Positions 8,344 to 20,741 of a DNA stretch of 64,000 bases are shown piece by piece; positions within the stretch are counted from its first letter, which is position 1; each line of letters opens with the position of its first letter. The position numbers and the translations under genes are program-made. The stretch spans positions 620,001 to 684,000 of the forward strand of contig NZ_AP029028.1 in NCBI RefSeq assembly GCF_037076565.1, in the 5' to 3' direction. The DNA is from Herbaspirillum sp. DW155 (GTDB lineage: Bacteria; Pseudomonadota; Gammaproteobacteria; Burkholderiales; Burkholderiaceae_D). The notes beneath the pieces are model-generated. The model made no database searches. It was not told the DNA's origin and saw only the letters and a program-made list of their open reading frames with translations.

Positions 8344-8367
8344 TATAAACGATATAAAACATTTATA
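8344..8367 (-). promoter_or_regulatory. AT-rich dyad upstream of the dioxygenase gene
   Basis: TATAAA-N12-TTTATA, a perfect 6-bp dyad in a 30-bp AT-rich island, ends 22 bases before the dioxygenase start. It could be an operator or part of the promoter. A GC hairpin (GCCGGGC/GCCCGGC, 8401-8418) between it and doxX has no T run but could end the DoxX transcript. Confidence 0.35.
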
Positions 8368-8452
8368 ACATTGATGCCGGTCGGTGCCTCAATGCGTTAC
8401 GCCGGGCGCGAGCCCGGCGATGCATGATGCCGATGTTGCCATCGATGCCGGA

Positions 8453-8866
8453 TCAGCGCTGCGCTTCGCGCTTCATGGCAAAGGCGCCGTCGCCCAGCAG
8501 GAACACAGCGATCAGGCCGACGATCCAGAGTGCCAGGTATTCCCAGCCGCCCTTGGGATTGGTGAAGAAGAAACCGGCCTTGCCATGCACCAGCACGACC
8601 GCGCCCAGCAGGTCCGCTGCCAGCGGCAGGGCCAGCCAGCGGCCATAGTAGCCCAGCACCAGGGCAATGCCGCCCACCACTTCCAGCGCCATGACCGGAT
8701 AGGCGAACCAGCCGGGCACGCCCAGGGAGGCAAAGAAGCCGGCCGTGCCTGCCGGAGTGAAGACGAAGATTTTCAGGCCGGCGTGGACCAGAAAGAAAAT
8801 GCCCATGGTGACGCGCAGCAGGAAGGCGGCGTAGTCGGCGCGGGTGTTGACGGTAACGGTGGTCAT
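8453..8866 (-). CDS. DoxX family membrane protein
   Basis: 137 residues with four hydrophobic helices and the DoxX pattern (RVTMGIFFLVHAGLKIF near the N-terminus, then AYPVMALEVVGGIALVLGYY). DoxX-like proteins are inner-membrane proteins, often found near ring-cleaving dioxygenases, with poorly defined roles in redox balance. ATG 8866 begins the family homology; the open frame upstream to 9028 has no resemblance to the family. The dioxygenase gene starts 130 bases downstream on the same strand. Confidence 0.82.
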   Translation of the reverse strand: MTTVTVNTRADYAAFLLRVTMGIFFLVHAGLKIFVFTPAGTAGFFASLGVPGWFAYPVMALEVVGGIALVLGYYGRWLALPLAADLLGAVVLVHGKAGFFFTNPKGGWEYLALWIVGLIAVFLLGDGAFAMKREAQR

Positions 8867-9047
8867 GATGATCCCGGAAAAGTGTGGAGTGGATGAAGGA
8901 GGGCCAGCGTTGCGCGATTTTTTTGCATGCGCAATCGGCACTGGCCACGTCCACACTGTAGGGAAGAATGCGCACCGGATAAACCGGCTGCAGCGGGATG
9001 GATCGTCTTGCGGAAGTTGACAATCCATCCCGGCCTGGCCTGGCGGA

Positions 9048-10304
9048 TCAGTCTTCGCTGTCGCGCGAGACCGGCTTGGCTTCCTCGCGGCGGTTGTAGC
9101 CGGCCACCATGTCGAAGCGGAACAGGCGGCATTCCAGGGCGCCGTTGAAGAACGGGGTCTTGCGGGATTCCTTCAGGCGCATCAGCTTGGGCAAGCCGAG
9201 GTCGGCCGAGAACAGGAACACGCTCCAGCCCGCAAAGCGTTGCTTCAAGGTGCTGGAGAAGGCGCTGAAGAATTGCGCGAACAGTTCCTCGGTCGGCAGG
9301 GCACGGTCGCCGCGCACGCCGATACGCTCACCGTAGGGCGGGTTGGAGAGGATGATGCCGACCAGCGGCTTGCCCTCGGCGTCGACGGGCGGCTTGATTT
9401 CCTGCGCCTCGATCTGCTTCAACGGCACCTCGAAATGCACGCCGGCACGCACCAGATTCTTGCGCGTCAGTTCCACCATGTCACCGGAGATGTCGCTGCC
9501 GAAGAGCGTCGGTGTGGTCGGAATCGGATTGGGTTTGAAATCGCCCTTGATGCCGAACCAGGCGTCGGCATCGAAGTTGCTGAACTTCTCGAAGGCAAAG
9601 CGACGGCGTGCACCGGGCGGTACACCGGCGATGATCTGCGCGGCCTCGGCCAGGATGGTGCCGGAACCGCACATGGGATCGAACAGCGGCACGCCCGGCT
9701 TCCAGCCGGCGGTGCGCAAGAGGCCCGCAGCGAGGTTCTCGCGCAGCGGTGCGTCACCGGTCTCTTCGCGCCAGCCGCGCTTGAAGAGCGCCTCGCCCGA
9801 GGTATCGAGATAGACCGTGAAATTGTGGGCATCGACGAAACCGGCGATGCGCATGTCAGGCGTACGGGTGTTGACCGAGGGACGCAGCTTGAACTGGTCG
9901 AGGAAGCGGTCGCAGATGGCGTCCTTGATCTTGAGCGTGGTGAATTCCAGGCTGCGCAGGGGCGACTTCACCGCGGTCAGGTCCACGCGGATGGTGTGCG
10001 AGACCTTGAACCAGTCTTCCCAGGCTTGGGCCAGGGTGAGGTCGTAGATGTCGTTCTCGTTCTTGTAGGAACCGTGGCCCATGCGCAGCAGCACGCGACT
10101 GGCGATGCGCGAGTGCAGGTTCATCTGGTAGGCCGCCAGCAGGGTGCCGGAGCAGTGCACGCCACCGGGCACCTGGTTGTGCACCTTGAGATTGGCGGCG
10201 GGGCCGGCGTGCTGGGCGATCTCGTTGAGTTCCTCGGCCAGGGCCGCTTCCAGGCCGCGCGGGCAGGGGCAGAAATAAGAGTATTGGGTGTCGGGAGAGT
10301 GCAT
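9048..10304 (-). CDS. rlmL: THUMP-domain class I RNA methyltransferase (RlmL-like)
   Basis: 418 residues: an N-terminal ferredoxin-like/THUMP region (about 1-165) followed by a SAM-binding methyltransferase domain with DPMCGSGTILAEAA (motif I) and NPPYGERIG (motif IV, base N-methylation). It matches the RlmL half of E. coli RlmKL, which makes m2G2445 in 23S rRNA; the RlmK half is absent, as is usual for this stand-alone form. A terminator separates it from the upstream isomerase gene. Assignment to rRNA position is by family only. Confidence 0.75.
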   Translation of the reverse strand: MHSPDTQYSYFCPCPRGLEAALAEELNEIAQHAGPAANLKVHNQVPGGVHCSGTLLAAYQMNLHSRIASRVLLRMGHGSYKNENDIYDLTLAQAWEDWFKVSHTIRVDLTAVKSPLRSLEFTTLKIKDAICDRFLDQFKLRPSVNTRTPDMRIAGFVDAHNFTVYLDTSGEALFKRGWREETGDAPLRENLAAGLLRTAGWKPGVPLFDPMCGSGTILAEAAQIIAGVPPGARRRFAFEKFSNFDADAWFGIKGDFKPNPIPTTPTLFGSDISGDMVELTRKNLVRAGVHFEVPLKQIEAQEIKPPVDAEGKPLVGIILSNPPYGERIGVRGDRALPTEELFAQFFSAFSSTLKQRFAGWSVFLFSADLGLPKLMRLKESRKTPFFNGALECRLFRFDMVAGYNRREEAKPVSRDSED

Positions 10305-10345
10305 GGGAGTACCTTTTATCCGTTGGAAAACAGGGGTTCAGAAAT

Positions 10346-10379
10346 GAAAACGCCGGACTGCACGGGAGCAGTCCGGCGT
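10346..10379 (-). terminator. Rho-independent terminator after the isomerase gene
   Basis: A perfect 12-bp stem (ACGCCGGACTGC / GCAGTCCGGCGT, 6-base loop) ends in a T run on the minus strand. It starts 18 bases beyond the stop of the isomerase gene and precedes the rlmL-like gene. Confidence 0.85.
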
Positions 10380-10396
10380 CATTGTACGCTGGCCGC

Positions 10397-11002
10397 TCAG
10401 GCTTTCGCGAAGGCGCGCTCGATGAAGTCCAGGCGGTCCTGGCCCCAATAACCTTCGCCCTCGTAGATGTACCACGGCGCGCCGAAGATGCTGGCGGCAT
10501 TGGCTTCATCGGTGAAGCGGTCGAATTCGGCCTGCACGCTGGCGGTCTCTGCCGATTTCAGCAAGGCAGCACCGTCGTGTTCCTGGGCATTGGCGATGGC
10601 CACCAGGGTGTCGGGGTCGGCGATGTTTCTTTGTTCTTCCCACACCGCGCGCATGATGGCATCGGTCAGGCGCAGCGCGGCGGCGGTGCCGTGGGCCAGC
10701 TGGGTGGCAATGATCAGGCGCGAGGCATTGTCGCTGTTGACCGGGAAATAGGTCGGCTGCAGGATCATGGGCTTGCCCCGGAATTCGCTCCAGCGCGCCA
10801 GTTCCTTCAGGCGATAGGCCTGGCGCTGCGGTGCGCGCTTGGCCAGCGGCAGGCCGCCGGAGACGCCGAAGATCTTGGACAGATCAAAGGGCTTGGGCAG
10901 GATCTGCACCTGGTATCGTTCGGCGAGGGCGACGAAATGCGCGTGGCCCAGGTAGGCGAAGGGAGAATGCGGCGCGAAGAAGTACTCACAGACTTTGCTC
11001 AT
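10397..11002 (-). CDS. 2-hydroxychromene-2-carboxylate isomerase/kappa-class GST-like protein
   Basis: 201 residues of the DsbA-like thioredoxin fold (DSBA/NahD family). The N-terminal CEYFFAPHSPFAYLGH takes the place of the CxxC redox motif, with a serine/proline pair as in HCCA isomerases that use glutathione. The C-terminal SIFGAPWYIYEGEGYWGQDR block is typical of the family. It may isomerise an aromatic degradation intermediate, but no naphthalene or similar pathway is nearby. It follows hemJ on the same strand with 66 bases between. Confidence 0.8.
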   Translation of the reverse strand: MSKVCEYFFAPHSPFAYLGHAHFVALAERYQVQILPKPFDLSKIFGVSGGLPLAKRAPQRQAYRLKELARWSEFRGKPMILQPTYFPVNSDNASRLIIATQLAHGTAAALRLTDAIMRAVWEEQRNIADPDTLVAIANAQEHDGAALLKSAETASVQAEFDRFTDEANAASIFGAPWYIYEGEGYWGQDRLDFIERAFAKA

Positions 11003-11068
11003 GACCGGCTCCGGAAGGATGAGGGTGTGGATGACGCGTACGAAGACTGCTGGAAAACTGCAGAACGA

Positions 11069-11494
11069 TCAGAACGGCTTGACCACGACCAGGATCACGA
11101 TGGCCAGCATCAGCAGTACCGGCACTTCGTTGAACCAGCGGTACCAGAGGTGGCTGCGCACGTTCTTGCCGTGTTCGAATTTCTTGAGCAGCGCGCCGCA
11201 GGCGTGCTGGTAGCCGATCACCAGCACCACCAGGAACAGCTTGGCATGCAGCCAGCCATTGCCCGGGCCTTTCCAGAAGGACCAGGTGATGACCAGCAGC
11301 CAGATGCCCAGCGCCAGCGCGACCAGCGAGATCATGCCGGTGAAGCGGTACAGGCGGCGCGCCATGCCCAGGAGGCGTTCGCGCGCCACCAGATCGGTCT
11401 CCTGCGCCAGGTTCACGAAGATGCGCGGCAGGTAGAACAGGCCGGCGAACCAGGAAGCGATGAAGACGATGTGCAGGGCTTTGATCCAGAGCAT
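11069..11494 (-). CDS. hemJ: Protoporphyrinogen oxidase HemJ
   Basis: 141 residues with four membrane helices and the UPF0093/HemJ signature: KALHIVFIASWFAGLFYLPR at the start (with the conserved His8) and WYRWFNEVPVLLMLAIVILV at the end. HemJ oxidises protoporphyrinogen IX to protoporphyrin IX in the inner membrane, the step before ferrochelatase (hemH at 31.9 kb in this window). The gene follows proA by 35 bases on the same strand. Confidence 0.88.
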   Translation of the reverse strand: MLWIKALHIVFIASWFAGLFYLPRIFVNLAQETDLVARERLLGMARRLYRFTGMISLVALALGIWLLVITWSFWKGPGNGWLHAKLFLVVLVIGYQHACGALLKKFEHGKNVRSHLWYRWFNEVPVLLMLAIVILVVVKPF

Positions 11495-11529
11495 GACGGT
11501 CCTTGTGGTTGGCGTAAGAGATTACCGGA

Positions 11530-12798
11530 TTACTGGCGCACCTGGCCCTGGCCCAGTACCACGTACTTGAGCGAGGTCAGGCCCTCCAGCCCGACCGGGC
11601 CGCGCGCATGCAGCTTGTCGTTGGAGATGCCGATTTCCGCGCCCAGACCATATTCGAAACCATCGGCAAAGCGCGTGGAGGCATTGACCATGACGGAGGC
11701 CGAATCGACTTCGCGCAGGAAGCGCATGGCGCGCGTGTAGTCCTCGGTGATGATGCTGTCGGTGTGCTGGGACGAGTGGCGGTTGATGTGCTCGATGGCC
11801 TCGTCCATGTCGGCCACCACTTTGACGGCCAGGATGGGCGCCAGGTATTCAGTGTCCCAGTCTTCTTCGGTGGCCGCCTTGAGCAGCGGATAGTCGGCCA
11901 GAATCTCGGCGGCTTCGGCATCGCAGCGCAGTTCCACTTCCTTGACGCGATACAGCTCGGAGAGCGGCGGCAGGATGGCCGCGGCAATGTTGCGCGAGAC
12001 CAGCAGGGTTTCCATGGTGTTGCAGGTGCCGTAGCGATGGCACTTGGCGTTGAAGGCCACATCCAGCGCCTTGCGGGTGTCGGCGCGGTCGTCGATGTAG
12101 ACGTGGCAGATGCCATCCAGGTGCTTGATCATCGGCACCTTGGCTTCCTTCATCAGGCGCTCGATCAGGCCCTTGCCGCCGCGCGGGACGATCACGTCCA
12201 CGTACTCCTGCATGGTGATGAGCGCACCCACGGCGGCGCGGTCGGTGGTCTCGACCACCTGCACCGCCTCTTCCGGCAGACCGGCGCCGGCCAGGCCTTC
12301 CTTGACCAGCTTGGCCAGGGCCTGGTTGCAATGGATGGCTTCGGAACCACCGCGCAGGATGGTAGCGTTACCACTCTTGATGCACAGGCCCGCAGCGTCG
12401 ACGGTCACGTTGGGACGGGCTTCGTAGATGATGCCGATCACGCCCAGCGGCACGCGCATCTGGCCGACCTGGATACCGGTGGGGCGGTACTTCATGTTGC
12501 TGATCTCGCCAATCGGATCGGGCAGGGAGGCGATCTGCTCCAGGCCTTCGGCCATGGTGGCGATGGCCTTGTCGGACAAAGTGAGACGGTCCAGCATGGC
12601 CTCGGCCAGGCCGTTGGCGCGGGCCGCTTCCAGGTCCAGTGCATTGGCCGCGCGCAGGAGGTCTGCGTCGCGGCGGATGGCGGCGGCGATCAGCAGCAGT
12701 GCCTGGTTCTTGGCAGCGGTATCGGCGCGCGCCATGGCGCGCGAGGCGGCACGGGCCTGCTGGCCGATGCGGTTCATGTAGAGTTCGATGTTTTCCAT
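11530..12798 (-). CDS. proA: Gamma-glutamyl phosphate reductase
   Basis: 422 residues; an aldehyde dehydrogenase-like enzyme that reduces gamma-glutamyl phosphate to glutamate semialdehyde with NADPH in proline synthesis. The catalytic cysteine is in [11 protein letters not shown], and the NAD(P)-binding region carries [17 protein letters not shown] 12798 is chosen because GGAGGA stands 7 bases upstream; the frame is open to 12819. It is the last of the leuS-lptE-holA-proA run, an arrangement common in betaproteobacteria. Confidence 0.95.
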   Translation of the reverse strand: MENIELYMNRIGQQARAASRAMARADTAAKNQALLLIAAAIRRDADLLRAANALDLEAARANGLAEAMLDRLTLSDKAIATMAEGLEQIASLPDPIGEISNMKYRPTGIQVGQMRVPLGVIGIIYEARPNVTVDAAGLCIKSGNATILRGGSEAIHCNQALAKLVKEGLAGAGLPEEAVQVVETTDRAAVGALITMQEYVDVIVPRGGKGLIERLMKEAKVPMIKHLDGICHVYIDDRADTRKALDVAFNAKCHRYGTCNTMETLLVSRNIAAAILPPLSELYRVKEVELRCDAEAAEILADYPLLKAATEEDWDTEYLAPILAVKVVADMDEAIEHINRHSSQHTDSIITEDYTRAMRFLREVDSASVMVNASTRFADGFEYGLGAEIGISNDKLHARGPVGLEGLTSLKYVVLGQGQVRQ

Positions 12799-12850
12799 TC
12801 GGGTTCCTCCGGGGCGCATGAGCGCGTCGGGTTCGATAGAGGTAAGAGGT

Positions 12851-13870
12851 TCAGCGTCCGCGTGCCAGCTTCAGGCCCAGCTGCAGCAGCGCGTCCCACG
12901 GGTCGCCGGCAAAGCTGCGGGCGCGCAGGCCCTTGACCATGCGGTCCACCAGGGCCGCTTCCTGCAGCGCCTGTTCCAGCGCAGCCAGGCTGATACGGCG
13001 CAGCGCCGGTTCCATCAGCCGCTCGCGCGGGCCCCAGATGCGGTATTCCTTCAACAGCGCGCCCACGGGTTTGCCCTGGGCCATGCCGGACTTCAGTTTG
13101 AGCAGGGTGCGGATTTCCTCGGTGACGGCCCACAGCACCAGCGGCAACGCTTCGCCTTCGCCTTTCAAGCCTTCCATCATGCGCGTCAGGCGCGCGATGT
13201 CGCCGGAGAGCATGGCTTCATTGAGCTTGAAGACATCGTAACGCGCCACGTTCAGCACCGCGTCCTGCACCTGTTCAAAACTGAGCTGGCCGGCCGGGTA
13301 GAGCAGGGCCAGTTTCTGGATTTCCTGGTGCGCGGCCAGCAGATTGCCTTCCACGCGATCGGCAATGAAATCCAGGCAGGGCCGGTCGGCACTCTGCTGC
13401 TGGGCCGCCAGGCGGTTGCCGATCCAGCCCGGCAACTGGGCGCGCTCCACCAGCGGGATGTCGATGTAGACGGCCGCCTGCTGCAGGGCGCCTACCCAGG
13501 CCGCCTTCTGCGTGGCCCAGTCCAGCTTGGGCAGGCTGATGATGGTGAGATTGTCGGGCGAAAGATTGGCCGCGTAATCCTGCAGCGCCTGACCGCCATC
13601 CTTGCCGGGCTTGCCGGTGGGGATGCGCAGTTCGATCAGCTTCTTGTCGCCGAACAGCGATTGCGACTGGTTCGCCGCCAGCAGTTCGCCCCACTTGAAA
13701 CTGCGTTCGACCACCAGCACCTCGCGCTCGGTATAACCGTGGGCACGGGCGCTGCGGCGGATCTTGTCGGCCGCCTCCAGCGCCAGCAGGTGCTCGTCGC
13801 TGGCGATCACATAGAGCGGTGCCAGCGATTTGCCGAGATGGGCGTCCAGGGAGTCGTGGCGCAGTTGCAT
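12851..13870 (-). CDS. holA: DNA polymerase III subunit delta
   Basis: 339 residues matching HolA, the clamp-loader subunit that opens the beta sliding clamp. It begins with [20 protein letters not shown] and shows the expected [19 protein letters not shown]-terminal pattern and C-terminal helical collar domain. It lies 18 bases downstream of lptE on the same strand. Confidence 0.93.
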   Translation of the reverse strand: MQLRHDSLDAHLGKSLAPLYVIASDEHLLALEAADKIRRSARAHGYTEREVLVVERSFKWGELLAANQSQSLFGDKKLIELRIPTGKPGKDGGQALQDYAANLSPDNLTIISLPKLDWATQKAAWVGALQQAAVYIDIPLVERAQLPGWIGNRLAAQQQSADRPCLDFIADRVEGNLLAAHQEIQKLALLYPAGQLSFEQVQDAVLNVARYDVFKLNEAMLSGDIARLTRMMEGLKGEGEALPLVLWAVTEEIRTLLKLKSGMAQGKPVGALLKEYRIWGPRERLMEPALRRISLAALEQALQEAALVDRMVKGLRARSFAGDPWDALLQLGLKLARGR

Positions 13871-13888
13871 GGCGATCCTGCAGAGCGC

Positions 13889-14437
13889 TCAGGAGTCCGA
13901 ACCGGCTGCGGCAGCCTTCTCGTTCTTGATGGCCGTCCTGGAGGCCGACAGGCGACGCAGGATCTGCTGCACCAGATCGGACTGCATGTCGCGATAGAGC
14001 AGCACTTCTTCGGCCTGCTTGGCCAGTTCCTGGTTCTCGTCATAGGTGATGACGCGGCGCAGGGTGATGGCCGTGGGCGGAATCAGGATGACACCCTTGG
14101 CATCGGTAACCGAGAAGGTGAAGCGCTGGAACAGCGCGTATTCACGCACGCGGCCGTTGGTGTTCAGGGTCAGCACCTGGCGGTCGCGCGAGTCGGCCAG
14201 CACCTTCAGGTTGGCTTCGGCTTCCTTGGCATCGGAGACCACCTTGGCGCCGCTGGCCTCGATGTTGCGCTTGAGCTCCACGCCCACCGCCGAGTTGGGC
14301 GCGAAGCCCAGGTAGATGGTCTTGAAGGGCAGGTCGGCCGCGCCGCGCAGATGGAAGCCGCAGGCCGTGAGCAACACGGCTGCGGCCACCATCAGCAGCC
14401 ATTGCGGGAAACGCTTGATTTGGACTTGAGCGTGCAT
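13889..14437 (-). CDS. lptE: LPS-assembly lipoprotein LptE
   Basis: 182 residues with a lipoprotein signal peptide: hydrophobic QWLLMVAAAVLLTAC with the lipobox LLTA-C, so Cys is acylated and the protein sits in the outer membrane. LptE plugs the LptD barrel and assists insertion of lipopolysaccharide. The mature start CGFHLRGAADLPF is highly typical. ATG 14437 is preferred over a TTG at 14473, which would overlap the leuS stop region and lacks a ribosome-binding site. Confidence 0.92.
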   Translation of the reverse strand: MHAQVQIKRFPQWLLMVAAAVLLTACGFHLRGAADLPFKTIYLGFAPNSAVGVELKRNIEASGAKVVSDAKEAEANLKVLADSRDRQVLTLNTNGRVREYALFQRFTFSVTDAKGVILIPPTAITLRRVITYDENQELAKQAEEVLLYRDMQSDLVQQILRRLSASRTAIKNEKAAAAGSDS

Positions 14438-14465
14438 GGATTTCCGTCGGTTGGGTTGGGCCGGA

Positions 14466-17472
<3,007 letters not shown>

Positions 17473-17625
17473 AATTGTGAAAAAGCAATTTTTTATTGCG
17501 TTATAGGTGAATTTGACGGAACCTCTGCTTGAGAGAGTGAGACACCGGGGGCAGGTGGTTTTTCGCGTTTTCCTTCATATCCTCCAGCGCGCATCGTCAT
17601 GAGGACGTAACAATCGGCCGGCATC

Positions 17626-17641
17626 ATGAAATCGTTTTCAT
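17626..17641. promoter_or_regulatory. LacI-family operator
   Basis: ATGAAATCGTTTTCAT is a 16-bp dyad with only one mismatched pair and the central CG step typical of LacI/GalR-family operators. It ends 16 bases before the lacI start, so the repressor probably controls its own gene and the ABC transporter operon behind it. Confidence 0.65.
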
Positions 17642-17657
17642 TTGCCTCGAAACCCCC

Positions 17658-18749
17658 GTGCGCCCGTCCATCAAACAAGTTGCCCACCTGGCTGGTGTCT
17701 CCATTGCCACTGTGTCCCGCCTGCTCAACAAGCCCGGCTCGGTGAGCGCGGAAACGGCCGAGAAGATCCACCGCAGCATCGCCGAACTGGGCTTTCGTCC
17801 CAATTTCACCGGGCGCAACTTGCGCGCCGGCAATTCGCGCACGGTCGGGGTGGTCGTGCCGACGCTCTCCAACACGGTCTTTGCGCAATGCCTGCAGGGC
17901 ATCGAGCTGGCTGCCCGGGAGCTGGACTACTCGGTCATGTTCACCACCACCGAATACCTGCCGCAAGACGAATCGGCGGCCGTCGAGCTGCTGCTGGGCC
18001 ATCGTGTCGACGGTGTGATCCTGACGGTGGCCGATGCCGGTGCCAATGCCACGCTGGACCTGCTGGAACGCGAGCGCATCCCCTTCGTGCTGGCCTACAA
18101 CCAGCTGGCTGCGGCCGAAGCGGCGGCGCACCGGACCTCGGTCTCGGTGGACAACCGCGTCGCCGCCTGCGATGCCGTCAGCCACCTGATCGCGCTGGGG
18201 CACCGCCGCATCCAGATGCTCTCGGGGCGCTTCAATGCGTCCGACCGCGCCATGCAGCGCTACTGCGGTTATCTCGATGCCATGCACGCCGCCGGTCTGG
18301 CGCCGCTGCCGGCCATCGAGGTCGAGCGCCACACACTGACCGCCGCCACCGACTATCAGCAGATGATGGCCGATCCGCTGCACCGTCCCACGGCGCTGTT
18401 CTGTTCCAACGACCTGCTGGCCCTGAGCGCCATGCGCGACCTGCGCGCGCTGGGCTTGCAGGTGCCGGGCGATATCTCGGTGATGGGCTTCGACGGCATC
18501 CCCGTGGGTGCGCTCATCGAGCCGGTGCTGGCCAGCGTGGTGCAGCCCTCGGAACAGATCGGCGACGTCGCCCTGCGCACCCTGGTCGCGGCCATCGAGC
18601 GCGCGCTGCCGGCTGCTGCCGTGGCGGCTGGGGACGATGCCTCCGTTCACGCTACCGCTATCGCTGGTGTGCGCCACATCCTCCCGCATGTGCTGCGCGA
18701 GGGGGGATCGGTGGCGCCGCCTGCGCAGCGTTCGCAACACGCATCCTGA
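17658..18749 (+). CDS. LacI family transcriptional repressor
   Basis: 363 residues: N-terminal HTH (IKQVAHLAGVSIATVSRLLN, residues 5-24) and hinge helix, then a ribose-binding-protein-like effector domain. GTG 17658 gives the standard LacI N-terminus. It is the first gene of a plus-strand operon with the ABC importer and phosphodiesterase genes, 62 bases ahead of the binding-protein gene, and has a fitting operator in front. The inducer is likely the transported compound or its breakdown product, which is unknown. Confidence 0.9.
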   Translation: MRPSIKQVAHLAGVSIATVSRLLNKPGSVSAETAEKIHRSIAELGFRPNFTGRNLRAGNSRTVGVVVPTLSNTVFAQCLQGIELAARELDYSVMFTTTEYLPQDESAAVELLLGHRVDGVILTVADAGANATLDLLERERIPFVLAYNQLAAAEAAAHRTSVSVDNRVAACDAVSHLIALGHRRIQMLSGRFNASDRAMQRYCGYLDAMHAAGLAPLPAIEVERHTLTAATDYQQMMADPLHRPTALFCSNDLLALSAMRDLRALGLQVPGDISVMGFDGIPVGALIEPVLASVVQPSEQIGDVALRTLVAAIERALPAAAVAAGDDASVHATAIAGVRHILPHVLREGGSVAPPAQRSQHAS

Positions 18750-18811
18750 TGCACCCGGTTTCTTGAAGTTCGCTGTGCCTTCGTTGTTCAACCCATAGGA
18801 AAGGATCTGAC

Positions 18812-19819
18812 ATGTTCCTGAAACGTGTTATTCAAACTGCCGCCGGCGCGCTGTTGCTGTCGGCTTCCCTGGCCGCATCGGCCCAGACCGCGATCTGCTA
18901 CAACTGCCCGCCCGAGTGGGCGGACTGGGCCGCGCAGATCAAGGCCATCAAGGACAAGACCGGCATCACCGTGCCGCCCGACAACAAGAACAGCGGCCAG
19001 GCCCTGGCCCAGCTGACGGCCGAGAAGGCCAGTCCGGTGGCCGATTTCACCTACCTGGGCGTGTCCTTCGGCATCGAAGCGAAGAACAAGGACCTGGTGG
19101 CCGCCTACAAGCCGGCGCACTGGAACGACATCCCCAACGGACTGAAGGATCCTGACGGTTACTGGGTCACCATCCACTCCGGCACCATGGGCATCATGGT
19201 CAACGTCGACGCCTTGAAGGGCAAGCCGGTGCCCAAGTCCTGGGCCGACCTGCAAAAGCCGGAATACAAGGGCCTGATCGGCTACCTCGACCCCGCCTCG
19301 GCCTTCGTCGGCTACGTCGGTGCCGTGGCCATCAACCAGGCCATGGGCGGCACGCTGGACGATTTCTCGCCGGCCATCACCTACTTCAAGAACCTGCAGA
19401 AGAACCAGCCCATCGTCCCCAAGCAGACCTCCTACGCGCGTCTGATCTCGGGTGAGATTCCCATCCTGCTGGGCTATGACTTCGACGCCTATCGCGCCAA
19501 GTACAAGGACCACGCCAACGTCGCCTTCGTGATCCCCACCGAAGGGACCGTCACCGTGCCCTACGTGGTCTCGCTGGTGAAGAACGGCCCGCACCAGGCC
19601 GATGCCAAGAAGGTGCTGGACTTCCTGCTGTCCGACCAGGGCCAGGCCATCTGGGCCAATGCCTACCTGCGTCCGGTGCGTGCCTCGGCCATGTCCAGGG
19701 AAGCGGAAGCACGCTTCCTGCCGGCTTCTGAATACGCCCGTGCCAAGTCGGTGGACTACGGCAAGATGGCCGAAGCGCAGCGCAAGTTCGGCGAGCGTTA
19801 CCTGGTCGAAGTGCGTTAA
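18812..19819 (+). CDS. ABC transporter periplasmic substrate-binding protein
   Basis: 335 residues. A Sec signal peptide (residues 1-24, ending ASA) is followed by an extracellular solute-binding protein family 1 fold related to the spermidine/iron/2-aminoethylphosphonate binding group. The mature N-terminus has a CxxC pair (Cys29, Cys32). GGAAAGGA precedes ATG 18812. It is the capture component of the importer encoded by the next three genes. The downstream phosphodiesterase hints at a phosphodiester or phosphonate ligand, but no ligand residues could be assigned. Confidence 0.85.
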   Translation: MFLKRVIQTAAGALLLSASLAASAQTAICYNCPPEWADWAAQIKAIKDKTGITVPPDNKNSGQALAQLTAEKASPVADFTYLGVSFGIEAKNKDLVAAYKPAHWNDIPNGLKDPDGYWVTIHSGTMGIMVNVDALKGKPVPKSWADLQKPEYKGLIGYLDPASAFVGYVGAVAINQAMGGTLDDFSPAITYFKNLQKNQPIVPKQTSYARLISGEIPILLGYDFDAYRAKYKDHANVAFVIPTEGTVTVPYVVSLVKNGPHQADAKKVLDFLLSDQGQAIWANAYLRPVRASAMSREAEARFLPASEYARAKSVDYGKMAEAQRKFGERYLVEVR

Positions 19820-19840
19820 ATGCAGAGCGCAGGAGCAAGC

Positions 19841-20731
19841 ATGAAAAGCCTGACCCCCTCCGTCTCCGGTGCGCCCGCGCCGGTGGCCGGCAAGTCGCCG
19901 GGTGCGCGTCCCCGCGCAGCGGGCAACGGCGTGTGGCTGTGGTTCGCCCTGCCCGGCCTGACGATCTTCTGCGCCTTCTGGCTGCTGCCGATGGTGCGGC
20001 TGGTCGGCGTGGGTGCCTCGGGGCCGGAAGGGGCGATGGCCTATCTGTCGGTGCTGACCAACCGCCATTACTTCACCAGCCTGGTTTCCACGCTGCTGCT
20101 GTCGGCGGTGGTCACGGCCGCGACCCTGGCCATCTCGGTGTTCGTGGGCTTGTTCCTGCAACGCAATCGCTTCCCCGGCCAGTCGCTGTTGCTGGCCATG
20201 CTGACTTTCCCGCTGGCCTTTCCCGGCGTGGTGGTCGGCTTCATGGTCATCATGCTGGCCGGGCGCCAGGGCCTGATCGGTTCCCTGACCAACTGGCTCT
20301 TCGGTGAATCGCTGGTGTTTGCGTATTCGCTGGCGGGGCTGTTTCTGGGGTATCTGTATTTCTCGATTCCGCGTGTGATCCTGACCGTGGTGGCCGCTGC
20401 CGAAAAGCTCGATCCGTCGCTGGAAGAAGCCGCGCGCTCGCTGGGGGCCAGGCCCTGGCAGGTGCTGCTGCACGTGGTGCTGCCGGCGCTGCTGCCGGCG
20501 CTGATCTCGTCGGGGGCGATCTGCTTTGCCACCAGTGTCGGCGCCTTCGGGACGGCCTTCACGCTGGCCGCCAACATCGATGTGCTGCCCATGACCATCT
20601 ATAACGAATTCACCGGCTACGCCAATTTCGCCACCGCGGCTTCGCTGTCCATCGTGCTGGGGCTCTTCACCTGGGCCGTGCTGGCGCTGGCGCGTTCACT
20701 GACCGGCAGCGGCGTTGCGGCGGCGGCATAA
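19841..20731 (+). CDS. ABC transporter permease (first)
   Basis: 296 residues with a cytoplasmic N-terminus of about 30 residues and six membrane helices. The EAA-type coupling loop is present around LDPSLEEAARSLGARPWQVL. ATG 19841 has AGGAG 5 bases before it; an ATG at 19820 overlapping the previous stop lacks one. With the next gene it should form the inner-membrane channel of the importer. Confidence 0.88.
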   Translation: MKSLTPSVSGAPAPVAGKSPGARPRAAGNGVWLWFALPGLTIFCAFWLLPMVRLVGVGASGPEGAMAYLSVLTNRHYFTSLVSTLLLSAVVTAATLAISVFVGLFLQRNRFPGQSLLLAMLTFPLAFPGVVVGFMVIMLAGRQGLIGSLTNWLFGESLVFAYSLAGLFLGYLYFSIPRVILTVVAAAEKLDPSLEEAARSLGARPWQVLLHVVLPALLPALISSGAICFATSVGAFGTAFTLAANIDVLPMTIYNEFTGYANFATAASLSIVLGLFTWAVLALARSLTGSGVAAAA

Positions 20732-20741
20732 GGAAGAGGTC

